From positions 1 through 64,000 of the forward strand of contig NZ_MINN01000033.1 in assembly GCF_001877785.1 (NCBI RefSeq): a stretch of 64,000 bases of DNA. The letters run 5' to 3'. The position numbers were made by a program, and so were the translations under genes. A model generated the notes under the pieces. The model was given only the letters and a program-made list of their open reading frames with translations, did not search any database and was not told where the DNA came from. Source of the stretch: Rossellomorea aquimaris. Its GTDB lineage: Bacteria > Bacillota > Bacilli > Bacillales > Bacillaceae_B. Position 1 is the stretch's first letter; each line of letters starts with the position of its first letter. Shown here in pieces: positions 25,818 through 34,907 of the stretch.

Positions 25818-26753
25818 ATGAAAAAAATCATTCTGTTTGCTGACCCCGGCATCGATGATTCCGTGGCGATCATGTATGCGCTGCGGAATCCTGAGATCAA
25901 GGTCCTCGCGATTGTTTCAAGCTACGGGAATGTAGACAAAGAACAAGCCACAGACAATATCGCCTATCTTCTGAAACTCGCCGGAAGGGAGGACATTCCG
26001 ATCATCGGAGGCACCAATGCCCCATCATCGGGTGAAACGCCTACGTATTATCCAGAAATCCACGGCAAGGAAGGACTCGGCCCCATCCGTCCGCCGGAAG
26101 ACCTTCAAGTAGAACTGACCAATTTCTCGGAGCTTTACACGATCATCAAAAATAACCCTGGCTTGACAATTGTTGATGTCGGCAGGAATACGTCACTTGC
26201 TGCCCTCTTCCTTTTAGGTGAAAATCTGACTAAAGATGTCAGCGAATTCTATATCATGGGAGGCGCTTTTTTAGTACCCGGGAACGTGACTCCTTTGGCC
26301 GAGGCCAATTTCTACGGTGATCCGACCGCTTCCAACCTGGTCATGCAGAACTTCGACAACCTCTACATTGCACCACTCAACGTCACAAACAAAGCAATCA
26401 TCACGATGGAACACGTAAATACGGTACTCGACATGACCGATCACCCGCTCGTCCAGATCCTCGACGATGTCATGGAATACTATATTGAAGCGTACAAAAA
26501 ACTCATCCCGGGTATCGGAGGCGCTCCCCTTCACGACGCCGTCACCCTCTCCCTCATGGTCAACCCTTCAATGGGCAAAACCATCCGCAGGGAAGTCGAA
26601 GTCTTCACCGGAGTCAGCGGAATGGGCACCTCCAGCGCCGACTTCAGAGTCAGCTCCAAAAACGCCGAAAAAAACATCAACATCTTCCTCGAACTCGACT
26701 ACGAAGCCTTCCTCAAAGACTTCATCCAAGTCATGGGCGGTCCGGGAAAATGA
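25818..26753 (+). CDS. Nucleoside hydrolase
   Basis: 311 residues of the IUNH family, which cleave the N-glycosidic bond of ribonucleosides. The calcium/ribose aspartate cluster appears as ADPGIDDS at residues 8-15 (usually DTDPGxDD, so the first Asp is replaced by Ala), with YIMGGAF and NFYGDPTA in the middle and PLHDAVTL near residue 240. ATG follows GAGGAGAATGAAGG. Loss of the first Asp of the motif may alter metal binding. REP-like DNA begins immediately after the stop. Confidence 0.87.
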   Translation: MKKIILFADPGIDDSVAIMYALRNPEIKVLAIVSSYGNVDKEQATDNIAYLLKLAGREDIPIIGGTNAPSSGETPTYYPEIHGKEGLGPIRPPEDLQVELTNFSELYTIIKNNPGLTIVDVGRNTSLAALFLLGENLTKDVSEFYIMGGAFLVPGNVTPLAEANFYGDPTASNLVMQNFDNLYIAPLNVTNKAIITMEHVNTVLDMTDHPLVQILDDVMEYYIEAYKKLIPGIGGAPLHDAVTLSLMVNPSMGKTIRREVEVFTGVSGMGTSSADFRVSSKNAEKNINIFLELDYEAFLKDFIQVMGGPGK

Positions 26754-26763
26754 GCCGCGGGGA

Positions 26764-26838
26764 CATGAGCCGCGGGGACTGGTACCGCGGCCCATTTAAT
26801 GGGTCAGGGGTGGGTCGGGGGGACAGGTACCTTGACCC
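26764..26838. repeat. Double REP-like element
   Basis: Two palindromes side by side: GGGGACTGGTACCGCGG near 26775 and a 27-bp copy at 26812-26838 that is an exact reverse complement of 33255-33281. The pair forms a REP/BIME-like unit directly downstream of the nucleoside hydrolase. Confidence 0.7.
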
Positions 26839-26950
26839 ATTTTCAGGAGCGAACTTCCGGTTCACAAGTAAAATACAATTACACACAATTAAGGCCCATC
26901 CCTCCTTCCAGCACCTCAATGGGGATGGGACTGCCGCATATAAACACAGC

Positions 26951-27398
26951 TCATTCTTTTTTCCATTCATAAAGAATATCCGGCAGATTCTCTTCATTTT
27001 CATGTCCTCTGCCTATGATCTTAAATCCATGCTTCTCATAGAACCGCCGGGCTTTTTCATTGATTTCAAATGTATAGCCTCAACACCCCCGTCGATTGTA
27101 CTTTCGCTCGATTGAGAAGCCTTTCTCCAATCCCGACCCCTTGATAACCCGTATGAATGTAAAGCTGATTTATTTCAGACTCATTGTAGGCCACCATTCC
27201 GACCACCTTATCATCCACAAGCGCCAGTTCAACCTGGAATCCTTCAGCAAGTGTATGATTCAGAAAGTGTACATGATTGTCAAAACTATGAATCTCTTTC
27301 TGCCCGATCGCTTCATGCTTGCTGTCGCGCCACATTTTTACAGTCCTTTCAGCATACTCCGGCTGATAGGGAACCATCACAACCTTATCCAAGTCCAT
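26951..27398 (-). pseudogene. GNAT acetyltransferase gene broken by a frameshift
   Basis: Start MDLDKVVMVPYQPEYAERTV at 27398 has AAAGGGG upstream. The frame encodes a GNAT core up to GYQGVGIGERLLNRAKVQST and LRLYI, then stops at 27066. One reading frame over, the next codons encode FEINEKARRFYEKHGFKII, the conserved GNAT C-terminus, running to a TGA at 26951 after LYEWKKE. A single-frame change near 27070 therefore splits a normal gene of about 148 codons. Either a recent pseudogene or a sequencing error. Confidence 0.8.
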
Positions 27399-27423
27399 CG
27401 GTAAACCCCTTTCATTTACGTTA

Positions 27424-27475
27424 AAAGCCCGTCCCTCAACACGGTAAACCACTACCGTAACAAGGGACGGGCCTT
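27424..27475. terminator. Palindromic terminator cassette, copy 2
   Basis: AGCCCGTCCCT pairs with AGGGACGGGCCT; inner arms ACGGTA/TACCGT. Lies between the small membrane protein gene and the start of the broken GNAT gene. Confidence 0.85.
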
Positions 27476-27481
27476 CAAAAG

Positions 27482-27724
27482 TCACGACCAAAAACGAATG
27501 ACCCCCAGTGTCAGCAAGACAACTGTGGCCACTGCGAACACGACGCCGAAACCCACCGGGATCTTACCTTTTTCCCGATAAGAACGGATTGCCGTTTCAA
27601 CACCGGTGATCAACCAGAAAAGTCCGATGATCAGCCACGACTCACTAAGATGCTCGGTCGCAGCCAGAAAAAAACCAGCCGCTATCAATATGATTTTTAT
27701 GCCGAGAAAAAAACGTTTTAACAT
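27482..27724 (-). CDS. Small membrane protein
   Basis: 80 residues with three hydrophobic segments (about 8-25, 30-45 and 57-77). Not recognised. ATG is preceded by AGGAGTG. Ends directly at a palindromic terminator. Function unknown. Confidence 0.6.
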   Translation of the reverse strand: MLKRFFLGIKIILIAAGFFLAATEHLSESWLIIGLFWLITGVETAIRSYREKGKIPVGFGVVFAVATVVLLTLGVIRFWS

Positions 27725-27769
27725 AAGAACACTCCTGTCATCTTTTCTTTTTCATAAAAAAGATGTCTC

Positions 27770-28138
27770 CTACAAGAGCGCCTCCGCTATCAACTTATCA
27801 AACTTCCTGACATCGATCCCCTTCTTGAGCTTCACCTTGATATGCCCGGCCTTCGTCCAAAGCTCGACCTCCGCATTCACATCAAGAAAGCTCCCTGCAT
27901 TCTCCGTCGACCACATCAGAACAGAAGAATACGGCAGCGAATACACTTCCACCTTCTTCCCGGTTATTCCCTGTGAATCCCTGACAATCAATCTCTTATT
28001 TGTAAAAATGGCACTGTCACGAAACGTCTTATACGCAGCAACCGCTTCTTCCCCATTGACAAGAAGAGCCGTTACATCATCCGGTACCGGACATTCCGAT
28101 AACAGCGTCCATTCCAAAATACCTGTCGTTGCAGCCAT
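27770..28138 (-). CDS. Bacterial PH domain protein
   Basis: 122 residues making a single bacterial pleckstrin-homology-like domain of the YvbH type: strands EEAVAAYKTFRDSAIFTNKR, LIVRDSQGITGKKVEVYSLP, YSSVLMWSTENAGSF, and the C-terminal helix DVRKFDKLIAEALL. Cytosolic, probably a scaffold; ligand unknown. ATG follows AAGGGGG. Confidence 0.82.
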   Translation of the reverse strand: MAATTGILEWTLLSECPVPDDVTALLVNGEEAVAAYKTFRDSAIFTNKRLIVRDSQGITGKKVEVYSLPYSSVLMWSTENAGSFLDVNAEVELWTKAGHIKVKLKKGIDVRKFDKLIAEALL

Positions 28139-28242
28139 TTGTCATCCCCCTTGGAAAATTTGGTTTACTCTATATCTATTCGACATGAATGTCGAAAACC
28201 CTTTTTAAAATCAGTCTGAGAGGATAAACATGCAGCGAAAAA

Positions 28243-28802
28243 GAGGTTGGGACATAACTAAAAAGCCGCCATATAAAGATGAACAATATGAGTATAAATT
28301 CTTTATACCGCTAATGATTTCCGTGCAAGACTACGCTTTCCGCGGGTAGCCCGTGAGCCTCCTCGGCAAGCCTGCGGGAAGAAAAGCGGAGGGGCTTTGA
28401 AAAGAGGCGGTGGGCATAAGGCGAATCGGCCACGAAGGCGTTCTTTGCCTTCTTGGCCGATTTGACTTATGACATGTGCCTCTAAGCCCCGCAGCTAGAC
28501 AAATAGAAAAGCGGAAGCGGCTCGCCCAGAGGCGACAAGCATAAGGCGAGCAAGCCGGAAAGGCGTTCTTTGCCTTTTTGGCTTGCTTGACTTATGACCT
28601 CGAGCCTCTAGCCGCTGGAGCTGGACAAGTCTCACATAAGCTACTCTTCCCGCAGGAGTCTTCGTCTTGCACTCCAATCAACCGCTAGAAAGAGTAAAAT
28701 CTAAATGTACTTGGAATAAATTAAAAACCCGAACTAATTTGCCTAGACTTGTGCAAACTAGTTCGGGGTTTAATCAGACTAAAACAATTCTGTCCCAGCC
28801 TC
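28243..28802. repeat. 560-bp structured repeat element with inverted ends
   Basis: Bounded by GAGGTTGGGACA and TGTCCCAGCCTC (11 of 12 bases inverted-repeat). Inside, GCAAGACTACGCTTTCCGCG pairs loosely with CCCGCAGGAGTCTTCGTCTTGC-like sequence, enclosing two related units (28381-28503 and 28506-28629). Each unit begins GAAAAGCGGA, ends with AGCTAGAC or AGCTGGAC, and is itself a long imperfect palindrome centred on GGCGTTCTTTGCC. I recognise this style of element from many Bacillaceae genomes. No coding potential. It fills the 28139-28845 gap. Confidence 0.8.
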
Positions 28803-28845
28803 CATTAACAGTCCACTATTAAAAGTAAATTCCCCATGGTATATC

Positions 28846-29304
28846 CTAATCTTTCTTTCTCACATTCACTAACTCGAAACGCTCACAGACCAACATCATA
28901 TCTTCCGAAAATTCCATCCCCGCATCATTTAGCTCTCTAGTGAAGAATCTTTCATGCGCTTCTTTCCAATATTGATAGGTTCTGTCTCCTTCACCTTCCG
29001 CAATCGCAAAATCCTCCGGAACCTCGTTCATCGGCATGATTTTCACATCCACCGTTTTGATGATCGCTAAAGGTTCATCCTTACTGCTTAAGATAATGCT
29101 GTAATCTTCATCGGTTGGTAAAGGCTCATTTTCCATTTCATAAAAAACCAGGCCAGAACATGTGGCTGACTTCACACCATCTATGACCAATTGAGCTAAA
29201 TGGTCCGGCTTGGCCCCGAATTGCCATGCACTTACACGTAAAGGCTTTTCTTGCCCTTTTGACTTCCAAAATTCATCCCAATAAATCTGCGATGCCTCAT
29301 TCAT
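28846..29304 (-). CDS. ASCH domain protein
   Basis: 152 residues of the ASCH beta-barrel family, proposed to bind RNA and in some members shown to act as an amidohydrolase on N4-acetylcytidine. Features: N-terminal YWDEFWKS helix, SAWQFGAKPDHLAQLVIDG, KSATCSGLVFYE, and EGEGDRTYQYWKEAHERFF. ATG follows GGGGAGAG. Substrate not established. Confidence 0.85.
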   Translation of the reverse strand: MNEASQIYWDEFWKSKGQEKPLRVSAWQFGAKPDHLAQLVIDGVKSATCSGLVFYEMENEPLPTDEDYSIILSSKDEPLAIIKTVDVKIMPMNEVPEDFAIAEGEGDRTYQYWKEAHERFFTRELNDAGMEFSEDMMLVCERFELVNVRKKD

Positions 29305-29331
29305 ATTTTTCTCTCCCCAATCATTTTATAG

Positions 29332-30316
29332 TCAAACGTAATCTTTTTGGCCAAACTTCTCAATACAAGAGCGATAATTCCCCATCACCCCAACCAGCTT
29401 CACCCGTAAATCCTCCAGCCATCCAGGATGACCGCCGCCTTCCTCAATATCAACAGCCCTGATCAACCTGGCAAGGGAAATCAAATTGTGCATCCTCTCG
29501 AAACCAGATGCCGACTTAAGTATATCCAGATCGAGATCCGTTTCACTCTCATAACCTTCTATAAATATTTTGGTCACCGGATTTTCCATCCCTTAATGCA
29601 TACACAATATCCGCGGCATACCAATGTACCGATGAGTCATCAAAATCAAGCTTTCCGATTATTTCATGATCAAACATCACATTGTCCAGCTCAAAATCAT
29701 AATGGATGAGCCCGTAATGTTCTTTTGATAAGCTCAACCCGTCTGCCCATTCAAGCAGCCTGTCACACTCTCTATGCGCGGCCAGTTCTTGCTTCGGAAG
29801 GATATCTTTTGCTGCTATCAAACGTTCTTTCAAGCTTGGGCGATTCACCCTGAATCCTTCAGGCAGCTGTTTAAGATGTTCATGAAGATTTCCGAGGGCC
29901 TTCCCCCACAGATATACCTGCCGTTCTGTCATCTCTTCCAAATCAAGATGGTCACCTTCCATCGCTTCGAATACGACAGCATAAAACGTCCCTATATCAG
30001 TTTCCGCCACTTCGATATCATTTCCCTTTATTGATGGTACCGGTTTAACCACATTCAGCTATTTCTCCCCCAGATACCTAACAATGGCAAGCTCTGCTTC
30101 GATTGACGAATACTCCCTTTCTGAAGAATCATTAAATCTTAGAAAATACCGTTTTTCTTCTAAAGTAAATGTTAAAACAAAATTCGCACTCGCCCTCACA
30201 ATCGCCACAGTGTCTTCGTCCACCCCCCACGGTTCAAGGATTTGCTGGATGAATGAATCTCCCTCTTCACTGTACAATCTGTTCATCACTTTTTTCATCG
30301 TACTTAATTTCATCAT
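29332..30316 (-). pseudogene. Aminoglycoside phosphotransferase-like gene, disrupted twice
   Basis: Three consecutive segments form one APH/choline-kinase-fold protein. Segment 1 (start about 30316, MMKLSTMKKVMNRLYSEEG, after GAGGGGAAG) ends at an in-frame TAG at 30059-30061. Segment 2 continues in the same frame with the catalytic loop YGLIHYDFELDNVMFD and the metal motif GKLDFDDSSVHW, then goes out of frame near 29590. Segment 3 (MENPVTKIFIEGYESETDLD) carries the C-terminal helices in another frame to 29332. Kinase motifs are intact, so inactivation looks recent. Confidence 0.85.
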
Positions 30317-30385
30317 GTTACCGACTTCCCCTCTTATGATTATTGACAAAACTCAATAAGCACGGGGCTTTTTCTACATAAAAAA

Positions 30386-30416
30386 GGAGAGCCAAATCAA
30401 AAATCTTCGGCTCTCC
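30386..30416 (-). terminator. Terminator, probably of the DUF2798 gene
   Basis: GGAGAGCC and GGCTCTCC stem; on the minus strand followed by TTTTTTATG. I see nothing identifiable in 30421-30633. Confidence 0.7.
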
Positions 30417-30633
30417 TGTCAATTTTAAAGATGCTGGTGTAACGTTCTTAAGATGGAAGCCCTGCGTCCGTCCCATCCATTATGATCTTTTCACAACGGG
30501 GAAGGCGGACGAACTTATTGAATTAACAGACATACACCTCACCCCTTCCGATTAAAGTTACTATAATAATAAACTAGATAATTTTGGAAAACAAGAAAAA
30601 CTTCTTTTATTCCCCTCTTAAACTCTTATACAT

Positions 30634-31140
30634 TCAAACTCCCCCCTTACGCTCCTGACTCATATGCATCTGCTTCATCACACACCTCGCAATCGGCTGC
30701 GCAACCAGTAGCTCAATCCACAAAGCAATCCCGAAATTCCGCGGCCAAATATGAAGGAAATTCTCAATCGGGTCCATGCTGATTTGTTTCGTTCCGATCC
30801 AATTCCCGATGATGGACAACAGGATGGATAAAACCGTAACAGTAAATAGCGTTTCAAATAAAACCCTTGCATTGAATCCATCCGCCTTCTCCACAAATTT
30901 AGGCATCAGCTTCCCGACAACCGGTCCTGCTATCAGGGTGACACAAAAAATCACGACCACCCACATGATCGGAATGATCTTCAAGGTATCCGTGTATACG
31001 TCCATGCTGAACCCGCGTTCCAATCCGACGATGATCGGGGCAATCGTATTCACTGAAATAATGGATATGATCAACAAAAAGAGGATCCCTTCTTTTCCGT
31101 TCCTCGGCAGCCTTGTCTCTGTGTACATAGTATTTGTCAT
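30634..31140 (-). CDS. DUF2798-like membrane protein
   Basis: 168 residues from ATG at 31140, spaced correctly from GAAGGG; the ATG at 31149 abuts that site. Four hydrophobic helices; the two halves both contain GF-x-FE/MD and Trp-Pro-rich signature-like stretches (HIWPRNFGIALWIELLVAQP) seen in DUF2798 proteins. Integral membrane, function unknown. Confidence 0.65.
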   Translation of the reverse strand: MTNTMYTETRLPRNGKEGILFLLIISIISVNTIAPIIVGLERGFSMDVYTDTLKIIPIMWVVVIFCVTLIAGPVVGKLMPKFVEKADGFNARVLFETLFTVTVLSILLSIIGNWIGTKQISMDPIENFLHIWPRNFGIALWIELLVAQPIARCVMKQMHMSQERKGGV

Positions 31141-31225
31141 GTTCAACATCCCTTCTCTTTAGCACCTTGTCATTATAGCGATAGCGGGACTGCCTTCATA
31201 AGTGAACATTTTGTGAATTCCCCAT

Positions 31226-31278
31226 AAAAAAGAGGTCTGAGCCCGGCTGCATCAGCACCCGAATTTCAGACCCCTCTT
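31226..31278 (-). terminator. Terminator of the acyl-CoA synthetase gene
   Basis: GAGGTCTGA pairs with TCAGACCCCTC; minus-strand side ends in TTTTTTATG. Confidence 0.75.
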
Positions 31279-31292
31279 ACTCTTTATTTAAC

Positions 31293-32855
31293 CTACCCCT
31301 CCGTCAACACATCCTCCATCCGCTTCCGCAGCACAAACTTCTGGATCTTCCCGCTCGCATTCCTCGGCAGCTCCTCCACAAATTCATACTTCCGAGGACG
31401 CTTATAGTTTGCAAGACTATCACTATTCTTGCACCACTCATCAAGCTCCTCTTCCGTCACGCCCGGATCCTTCTTCACCACAAAAGCCGTCACACTCTCG
31501 CCCCAACGATCATCCGGCATCCCGACGATCGCAACGTCCAGCACGCCTTCATGGGCATGCAGCACATCCTCTACCTCGAGCGGATAAATGTTCTCCCCGC
31601 CGGAAATGATCATGTCATCTACGCGGTCCTTGATCCAAAGGTAGCCGTCTTCATCGAGATACCCGATATCACCTGAATGGTACCATCCTTTATGCATCGC
31701 TTTTTCCGACGCTTCCTCGCGGTTAAAATAACCCATCATCATACACGGCCCCTGAACGATGATCTCACCGCTTTCTCCCGGCGCAGCGAGTTCATCCGGA
31801 TCACTCGGTCCGTTTTCGTTCGGCTTCACGACCCTGATTTCATGGTTGAGACATGCCTGCCCGGCTGCCCCTGCTTTCCGGAGCTGGTCATCTTCAGATA
31901 AAAATGTGATTGCCGGCCCCATCTCTGTCATCCCATATGCCTGTACAAGCTTGATACCAAGCCGTTCGTGGCATGCATGGACAAGTGACGGTGCCATCGG
32001 GGCTGCCCCGTAGAGTCCGAGTTTCAGACTTTCAATATTGTAGTCTGCCAGATTTTCCTGCAGAATCATATTCCACATCGTCGGCGCGGCGAAGAACTTG
32101 GTGATTTTTTCTGAATCAATCAACTCAAGCACTTTCTTCGGATGGAACTGGTGGAGGATGACATTGCTGCCGCCGGCATGAATCCTCGGAAGGAAGGCGC
32201 AGTGAAGCTCGGCACAATGGAACATCGGCGCTGTCACGAGCCCTACATCGCCTGCCTCCAGTTTCGTCGCACCAATGACGGAAAGGCTCTGCTCCGCCAT
32301 GCTCCTATGCTTATGCATGACACCCTTCGGACGGCCGGTCGTCCCGCTTGTGTACATGATCGCGTACAGGTCGTTCTCATTGACTTCCGCTGCGACTGCT
32401 TTCGGTTCCGCCGCCTTCACGTTCTCATGATAGCTCGCGGCATAGTCAGGTGCATCCTCGTCTATGAACCAGAACGCAGTATGCGGGAACCGGTTTTCAA
32501 TCGAAGCAATGACAGGCTCGACCGCCTTCTCAAACAGGACGACTTTCGGGGCGGCATCACTCAGGATGAACGCCACCTCTTCTGCCTGCAGCCGGAAATT
32601 GATCGGATTGAACACCGCACCGATTTTTGCGCATGCGAAGAATGCGGTCCCGAGCTCCTCGGTATTGAACATGAACGTCGACACCCTGTCCCCCTTCTTC
32701 ACACCCTCCGCCATCAGCGCATTCGCCAGCCTGTTGACCTCATCACTCCACTCCTTGTATGTAAATCGGAGATCTTTCCGTACATCATAAAGGGCTTCCT
32801 TGTTCGGGGACTTCATTACCGTCAGGTCAAAAATCCTGCCAATCGTCGTACTCAT
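31293..32855 (-). CDS. Fatty-acid--CoA ligase / acyl-CoA synthetase
   Basis: 520 residues, ANL superfamily, forming acyl-CoA through an acyl-adenylate. P-loop YTSGTTGRPKGVMHKH (about 168-183), QAYGMTEMGP, the hinge/adenylate region WYHSGDIGYLDEDGYLWIKD, and the C-terminal catalytic Lys in LPRNASGKIQKFVLR. ATG follows GGGAGGAATG. Cytosolic. Acyl chain specificity cannot be told; no beta-oxidation genes are adjacent. Single gene with its own terminator. Confidence 0.9.
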   Translation of the reverse strand: MSTTIGRIFDLTVMKSPNKEALYDVRKDLRFTYKEWSDEVNRLANALMAEGVKKGDRVSTFMFNTEELGTAFFACAKIGAVFNPINFRLQAEEVAFILSDAAPKVVLFEKAVEPVIASIENRFPHTAFWFIDEDAPDYAASYHENVKAAEPKAVAAEVNENDLYAIMYTSGTTGRPKGVMHKHRSMAEQSLSVIGATKLEAGDVGLVTAPMFHCAELHCAFLPRIHAGGSNVILHQFHPKKVLELIDSEKITKFFAAPTMWNMILQENLADYNIESLKLGLYGAAPMAPSLVHACHERLGIKLVQAYGMTEMGPAITFLSEDDQLRKAGAAGQACLNHEIRVVKPNENGPSDPDELAAPGESGEIIVQGPCMMMGYFNREEASEKAMHKGWYHSGDIGYLDEDGYLWIKDRVDDMIISGGENIYPLEVEDVLHAHEGVLDVAIVGMPDDRWGESVTAFVVKKDPGVTEEELDEWCKNSDSLANYKRPRKYEFVEELPRNASGKIQKFVLRKRMEDVLTEG

Positions 32856-33033
32856 TTACATTCCTCCCTGGGATAAGTTTGAACGATCTACACCTGCCGC
32901 TGCTTCGTGTTGTTTACATTACACACTATTAGAATATTCTGCAAATTAAACCCAAACCCTTTTCATTTATAAGAGAAACTTTCCTGCGCATATGGTAAAA
33001 TTTAGACAACAATTCATAGAAAGGGATGTTCGT

Positions 33034-33243
33034 ATGGAAGTCATCCTTGCAAGCGCGTTTTCAACCTTGATCATTGTCATTATAGTCTTCTCGATGATTA
33101 AAGTACTGATGATCGCTTATAAACGAAATGAAATTACCTTAAAAAAACTCATCACCTACTCGGTTGCTGCAGTTATGACCGGTCTGATTGTTGCTTCTCT
33201 TTTACCTTTCGGGTATGAAAAAATTTTCACTCTAATCACTTAA
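33034..33243 (+). CDS. Small membrane protein
   Basis: 69 residues from ATG at 33034 (MEVILASAF), preceded by AAAGGGATG. Two hydrophobic helices (about 3-27 and 40-62) with a short basic loop KRNEITLKK. Not recognised. A REP-like palindrome starts 12 bp after the stop. Confidence 0.6.
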   Translation: MEVILASAFSTLIIVIIVFSMIKVLMIAYKRNEITLKKLITYSVAAVMTGLIVASLLPFGYEKIFTLIT

Positions 33244-33254
33244 CAAAGAAAAAT

Positions 33255-33281
33255 GGGTCAAGGTACCTGTCCCCCCGACCC
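33255..33281. repeat. REP-like palindrome, complete copy
   Basis: GGGTCAAGGTACCTGTCCCC followed by CCGACCC; exact reverse complement of 26812-26838. Placed between two converging genes. Confidence 0.75.
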
Positions 33282-33283
33282 GT

Positions 33284-33703
33284 TCATTTATCCCGCACTC
33301 TCCACCATTTCTCCCCCACCGCATACACCAGGATCATCAGCACGCCGACAACAAGCGCGACAGCGAGCCCGATCAGTCCTGCGAGCCCGGCCCATCCCGT
33401 GACCGTCGCCTGAAAAAGAAGCTCGAATCCGAATCCTCCCAGGATGATGGCAAGCGGTACATTATACGGAAACAACTTCTTCCATAAAACAATAAGCATA
33501 AGTGTACAGGCACCCACTATTCCAGCAAATACCCACAGATCCTGATTCCAGCGATTTTCGATCCGCGACTGCATACCTTCAAGTTCGTCAGGGGTTGCAT
33601 TCATCAGGCTGCCGAATGTACTTCCGGCAAATACCAGCCCACATAAAATCAATAGTCCCAACACCGTCCAGTTAACACTTTGAGCCGTTTTTTTCGCACT
33701 CAA
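33284..33703 (-). CDS. Membrane hypothetical protein
   Basis: 139 residues with four hydrophobic helices (about 11-31, 57-73, 80-97, 103-128). TTG start supported by GGGGGAGATCAC just upstream. Not recognised; no conserved catalytic residues. The stop is three bases from a REP-like element. Confidence 0.65.
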   Translation of the reverse strand: MSAKKTAQSVNWTVLGLLILCGLVFAGSTFGSLMNATPDELEGMQSRIENRWNQDLWVFAGIVGACTLMLIVLWKKLFPYNVPLAIILGGFGFELLFQATVTGWAGLAGLIGLAVALVVGVLMILVYAVGEKWWRVRDK

Positions 33704-33809
33704 GTGATCTCCCCCTTTGCGTCGTTCCTCCCATCCATCTTACAGGTAATTCCATAATAATCCAATTATTATTTTCATAAAAAAGAGGCCCCTGCGGCCC
33801 CGGCATAAC

Positions 33810-34286
33810 TCAAACCTTCAAATGCAGTACATGCTGCGGTCCCTTTGGCCCCACATATTCTTCCCCTTCATCCTCAAATCCTGTCTTCAAATACAAACTG
33901 ATCGCGGCTGTATTCCGTTTATTCACCCCAAGCACCACTTCATCGACCCCCGGAAGATGATCCCTGACGAATGCCGGCAGCAATCTCAGTCCTTTTTTTG
34001 CAAGGCCCTTGCCCTGGCGGCCTGAATCGATCGAGAACGACGTCAGAAGCCTGGCCTGCTCATTTTCACTATACTTATGCAGCTTCTCCCCGTCTTCCAA
34101 TGCAAAATAACCGACCGGCTCTTCATCTTCCACTATCAGCACATGTGCTGTGTTATCAGAAATATGCTGATTATGTATCTTCTCCAGCGGCATACTCGTG
34201 AATTCCAGCTGCTTTTCCGGCAGATGGAAAGCCGACAACTGTTCCTTATATTTTCCGCTGTACTCTATCAGTCTGACTGTCCCCAT
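33810..34286 (-). CDS. GNAT family N-acetyltransferase
   Basis: 158 residues from ATG at 34286, seven bases after GGAGGG. GNAT signature: substrate half VLIVEDEEPVGYFALEDG, acetyl-CoA loop SFSIDSGRQGKGLAKKGLRL (R/Q-x-x-G-x-G/A), and C-terminal VNKRNTAAISLYLKTGFED. Soluble; substrate unknown. Unlike the broken GNAT at 26951 this one is intact. Confidence 0.88.
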   Translation of the reverse strand: MGTVRLIEYSGKYKEQLSAFHLPEKQLEFTSMPLEKIHNQHISDNTAHVLIVEDEEPVGYFALEDGEKLHKYSENEQARLLTSFSIDSGRQGKGLAKKGLRLLPAFVRDHLPGVDEVVLGVNKRNTAAISLYLKTGFEDEGEEYVGPKGPQHVLHLKV

Positions 34287-34323
34287 GTCCATCCCTCCAA
34301 CTTTCCCATCGCAGTTTTACAAC

Positions 34324-34854
34324 TCAGCACTTCTTTAATACCCCCAAATACTCCACCCATGGTCCAACGTCATCCCTGTACCGGTTCGAAAACACCCTGA
34401 CGATCTGGGAGATATGAGTCAAATCATGCACAACCCAGGTCGAAATCAGTTCGCTCGCGCTCACTTTCCCGCAAGCAGGATGAAGCCCTGTGGAATCAAG
34501 GGAGTGACCCTGTTCAGCGATCAGCCGTTTCAACTCAGCCACACTTGCTGATCTGAGCGAAGCAAATTCCGCCAGCTTCTCTTCTAGACTCCTCGGGGTG
34601 CCCGCTTCCAAATGTGAAAACCGGTCAAATACCGGAAACACCCTGCTCTCCCCCTCATGCAGAATCATCTTAAGCCTTGGAACCCAATTATTTTTCTCAC
34701 CTTCGATTAAATGCCTGATGACCCCGTCCGCATTCCAGGTGCCTTCTCCTTCATCACATTCAACCCACCCTGCCGACAAACCTGAAAGCAATCCCTCCAA
34801 CGTCTTCGGCGTCCTCTCCAGAATCTCGATTGCCTCATTCAGTTCGAAGTTCAT
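34324..34854 (-). CDS. DinB-fold protein
   Basis: 176 residues from ATG at 34854 after GGGGAGAAG. Helical bundle with putative metal residues in VIRHLIEGEKNNWV and STWVVHDLTHISQIVRV (DLTH-x-x-Q), as in DinB_2 proteins. Role unknown. Third DinB-fold gene in the window and not close in sequence to the other two. Lies head-to-tail with an AHSA1-like gene 53 bp upstream. Confidence 0.83.
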   Translation of the reverse strand: MNFELNEAIEILERTPKTLEGLLSGLSAGWVECDEGEGTWNADGVIRHLIEGEKNNWVPRLKMILHEGESRVFPVFDRFSHLEAGTPRSLEEKLAEFASLRSASVAELKRLIAEQGHSLDSTGLHPACGKVSASELISTWVVHDLTHISQIVRVFSNRYRDDVGPWVEYLGVLKKC

Positions 34855-34907
34855 AAGCTTCTCCCCTCTTAAAACCAACAATTGTATTTCAGTCATGCCT
34901 CAGGGGG

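Noticed and set aside
26750..27115. 121-codon plus-strand frame after the nucleoside hydrolase
   Set aside because: Begins as a translation of the REP-like palindromes and then runs antisense to the broken GNAT gene.
28495..28677. 60-codon minus-strand frame in the 560-bp element
   Set aside because: Lies wholly inside palindromic repeat sequence; not a credible protein.
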